Below, one piece after another: positions 62,383 to 64,000 of a stretch of 64,000 nt of DNA. Each line of letters begins with the position of its first letter. The first letter of the stretch is position 1. Where the stretch lies: NCBI RefSeq assembly GCF_002741035.1, contig NZ_CP016808.1, positions 2,852,001 to 2,916,000 on the forward strand, written 5' to 3'. The notes under the pieces are model-generated. The model did no database searches. It was not told where the DNA came from and saw only the letters and a list, made by a program, of their open reading frames with translations. A program made the translations under genes and the position numbers. This DNA comes from Paenibacillus sp. BIHB 4019 (GTDB taxonomy: Bacteria; Bacillota; Bacilli; Paenibacillales; Paenibacillaceae).

Positions 62383-63135
62383 TCAGCCCCGCGCCATCGC
62401 ATTCGAAAGGGTGTCCGGAAAGTATTTCCCCGCAAAGCGCAATAGTTTGGAGAAGCCCGGCACAATCCTCTTTTTGTTTCGCTCCATCCCTTGAATCCCG
62501 TGCTTAACGAGTGTGTCCAGACTCATACTGGGAATGCCGCCGTTTTGCATGTCAGGGAGCAGATTGGTTTCCGCGACGAGGGGAGGGACAAGCTCCATCA
62601 CGTGTATGTTCGTTTTTGATTTCCTGAGCTGGATTCGAAGCGCATCGGTAAACATATGCACGCCCGCCTTTGTAGCCGAATAAACGGGATGAAGGGGCGA
62701 AGTGACGTAGGATAGACCGGAGCTTACGGTTACGATCATAGCATCCTTTTGTCTGGCCAATTGCGGGAGCAGTGCTGCCGTCATCCAGATGGTCCCGTTT
62801 AAGTTCGTTTCGACCTCTGCGGTAGTCTGCTCTAAATCGAGGTTATCGTCCATCAATTCGAATGCGCGCATAATACCTGCCGAGTTGAACAGAATCGAGA
62901 CTTCAGGGTATCGGTCACGAAGGATGGCGGCCGTTTCGCGAACGGAGTTCGCATTGGAGACGTCGCCGCACAGCCCGACGAGCCCTTTATGTTGGTGCGT
63001 CACTTGATCGAGGGTTGCTTGATTTCGTCCAATGACGATGACTTTATTGCCGCGATTCAACAAGTTTATAGCAAATGCAAGCCCGATGCCCGAAGTGCCG
63101 CCTGTAACGACGATTGTACGATTTGAAAGTTTCAT
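62383..63135 (-). CDS. Short-chain dehydrogenase/reductase, DltE-like
   Basis: A 250-residue classical SDR. NAD(P) motif TGGTSGIG at 11-18, NSAGIM, catalytic Ser in TVSSGLSY and YSATK. It resembles the DltE-type group. AAGGAGA precedes the ATG. Its substrate is unknown. It is divergent from a TetR gene and shares with it a region of TTGTAAC repeats. Confidence 0.85.
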   Translation of the reverse strand: MKLSNRTIVVTGGTSGIGLAFAINLLNRGNKVIVIGRNQATLDQVTHQHKGLVGLCGDVSNANSVRETAAILRDRYPEVSILFNSAGIMRAFELMDDNLDLEQTTAEVETNLNGTIWMTAALLPQLARQKDAMIVTVSSGLSYVTSPLHPVYSATKAGVHMFTDALRIQLRKSKTNIHVMELVPPLVAETNLLPDMQNGGIPSMSLDTLVKHGIQGMERNKKRIVPGFSKLLRFAGKYFPDTLSNAMARG

Positions 63136-63170
63136 GCAGGATTCTCCTTTTCAGTTACGTTTTTTTAAAT

Positions 63171-63258
63171 TTGTAACCTGTGAACGACCTAAGCATACAT
63201 TGGGAAGTTACAAAAGTCAACAGTTGTAACCTATGGCGTCAATCGTTATAATATAATC
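63171..63258 (+). promoter_or_regulatory. Promoter and TTGTAAC operator half-sites between SDR and TetR genes
   Basis: TTGTAAC occurs at 63171-63177 and 63224-63230 and in inverse (GTTACAA) at 63207-63213. The last copy is also the -35 box: TTGTAA (63224-63229), 17 bp, TATAAT (63247-63252). The TetR ATG follows 6 bp later with no ribosome site, so a leaderless transcript is predicted. Confidence 0.65.
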
Positions 63259-63816
63259 ATGAAAAATTTAAGCAGAGAACTCATTTTGGAAACCGCGCAT
63301 CGAATGGTTGTCGAACAAGGGATGGAGAAAGTCAACCTGTCAAAGGTCGGCTCTGAGCTCGGGACGACCCATGCTGCGATCTACAAGTATTTTACAGGCA
63401 AGGAAGAGTTATGGACCGAGCTTGCGTTGTCGTGGCTGGACCATGAGCTGGTGCGGCTGTTCCCATTTGACACGGACAAGTACTCGTCTAAAAAGGACGT
63501 CGTGCACGAATGGTTATGGGTATTAAGTGGATCGAAATATGAGGCTTATGTGCGTGAGCCTGAAATGTTTAAGCTGTATACCGCCTATATTGATCAAAAT
63601 CCGACGGTCGCCGCTCGGCACATTGGCGATTTGGTGGACAGCTTAAAGGCCGCAAGCGGCATTGAGGAAGTTGGGCGCCTGTATGCCATTTTAATGGCGT
63701 TTTCTTATTTTTCCGCGCCAGCTTATGCAGACAATTGGCTGCGTATGGATTTCAAAGCAGAGTTCGAAGCGGTCTGGAAGCTGATCGAGGCGGGAATTGA
63801 AGAAGCTGCAGACTGA
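63259..63816 (+). CDS. TetR-family transcriptional repressor
   Basis: 185 residues with helix-turn-helix NLSKVGSELGTTHAAIYKYF at about 25-45 and a C-terminal TetR ligand domain. It probably represses itself and the divergent dehydrogenase gene through the TTGTAAC sites. The start codon lies at the predicted transcript start and has no Shine-Dalgarno sequence. Confidence 0.85.
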   Translation: MKNLSRELILETAHRMVVEQGMEKVNLSKVGSELGTTHAAIYKYFTGKEELWTELALSWLDHELVRLFPFDTDKYSSKKDVVHEWLWVLSGSKYEAYVREPEMFKLYTAYIDQNPTVAARHIGDLVDSLKAASGIEEVGRLYAILMAFSYFSAPAYADNWLRMDFKAEFEAVWKLIEAGIEEAAD

Positions 63817-63835
63817 ACTACAAGCGGAATACGAG

Positions 63836-63868
63836 AAGGCTGCCAGCTTGATTGGCGGCCTTTTTACG
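63836..63868 (+). terminator. Terminator after the second TetR gene
   Basis: AAGGCTGCCA / TGGCGGCCTT (one G-T pair) followed by TTTTT's remaining bases. Confidence 0.8.
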
Positions 63869-63991
63869 CTAACGTTTACGAGTGAGTTGAACAAGGTGAA
63901 ATCAAAAGTTTCTTGCCGTTACAGACAGCGCGATGAACCCTACCGCAATTAAGGGCAAATTTTGATATAATGGGCGGGGAGGGTGAAGAGC

Positions 63992-64000
63992 ATGCACACA
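63992..64000 (+). CDS. Possible start of a further gene, cut by the window end
   Basis: GGGGAGGG lies 10-15 bp before an ATG at 63992, and a TATAAT box lies at 63966-63971. Only three codons (Met-His-Thr) are visible, so nothing can be said about the product. Confidence 0.3.

Overview
The window looks like a chromosomal segment of a Paenibacillus-type endospore former. The basis is: AGGAGG-type ribosome sites with frequent TTG/GTG starts, giant SLH-domain surface proteins, several sensor/AraC-regulator/lipoprotein/permease sets of the Yes/Lpl type that are characteristic of that genus, CcpA-type cre sites, and a spore-coat glycan cluster. This is inferred from the proteins alone; no rRNA or tRNA gene was seen.

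Layout. 0.2-14 kb: two very large secreted SLH proteins (propeller/Ig/FN3 type and InlB-repeat type) followed by a MalT-like LAL regulator, with a GNAT gene and a decayed gene between them. 14-16.3 kb: a graveyard holding five 21-bp repeats that look like transposon-end sites, a SnoaL-like pseudogene, a VOC protein, and IS3-like and IS256-like remnants. 16.3-21.7 kb: MarR plus epoxide hydrolase, an isolated ctaB, a chloramphenicol acetyltransferase with a translational attenuator, a DUF6273-like protein and a broken MerR gene. 21.7-27.4 kb: histidine kinase, response regulator and solute-binding protein without permeases, then a deleted methyltransferase. 27.5-32.3 kb: modular GH9 glucanase and a LicA-like kinase whose promoter overlaps a perfect cre. 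32.3-34.5 kb: arsR-arsB-arsC. 34.5-36 kb: HAD phosphatase and a Rossmann-fold protein. 36-42.2 kb: spore-coat cluster (CotS-like kinase, GT4, epimerase, UDP-glucose dehydrogenase, UDP-glucose pyrophosphorylase, and a small Gly/Asn/Arg repeat protein). 42.4-60.9 kb: two complete oligosaccharide import systems, each with its own kinase and regulator, separated by an HD-GYP gene; the second ends in a cytoplasmic GH2 enzyme. 61-64 kb: two divergent TetR-controlled loci.

How it works together. The carbohydrate part reads as a plant-polysaccharide programme. A secreted GH9 enzyme cuts glucan. Sensors control ABC importers that lack their own ATPase and probably share an MsmX-type one. A cytoplasmic GH2 enzyme finishes the oligosaccharide. 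cre sites tie parts of it to CcpA.

The points most worth checking are: the cat attenuator with leader peptide MVKAVDQTS; two repressor genes (MarR and TetR) whose promoters place the transcript start at the ATG; the 21-bp repeat clusters with an inverted copy 12.7 kb away; the 104-bp block shared by distant InlB repeats; and a coat protein made of NR(T/S) repeats beside sugar-nucleotide genes.
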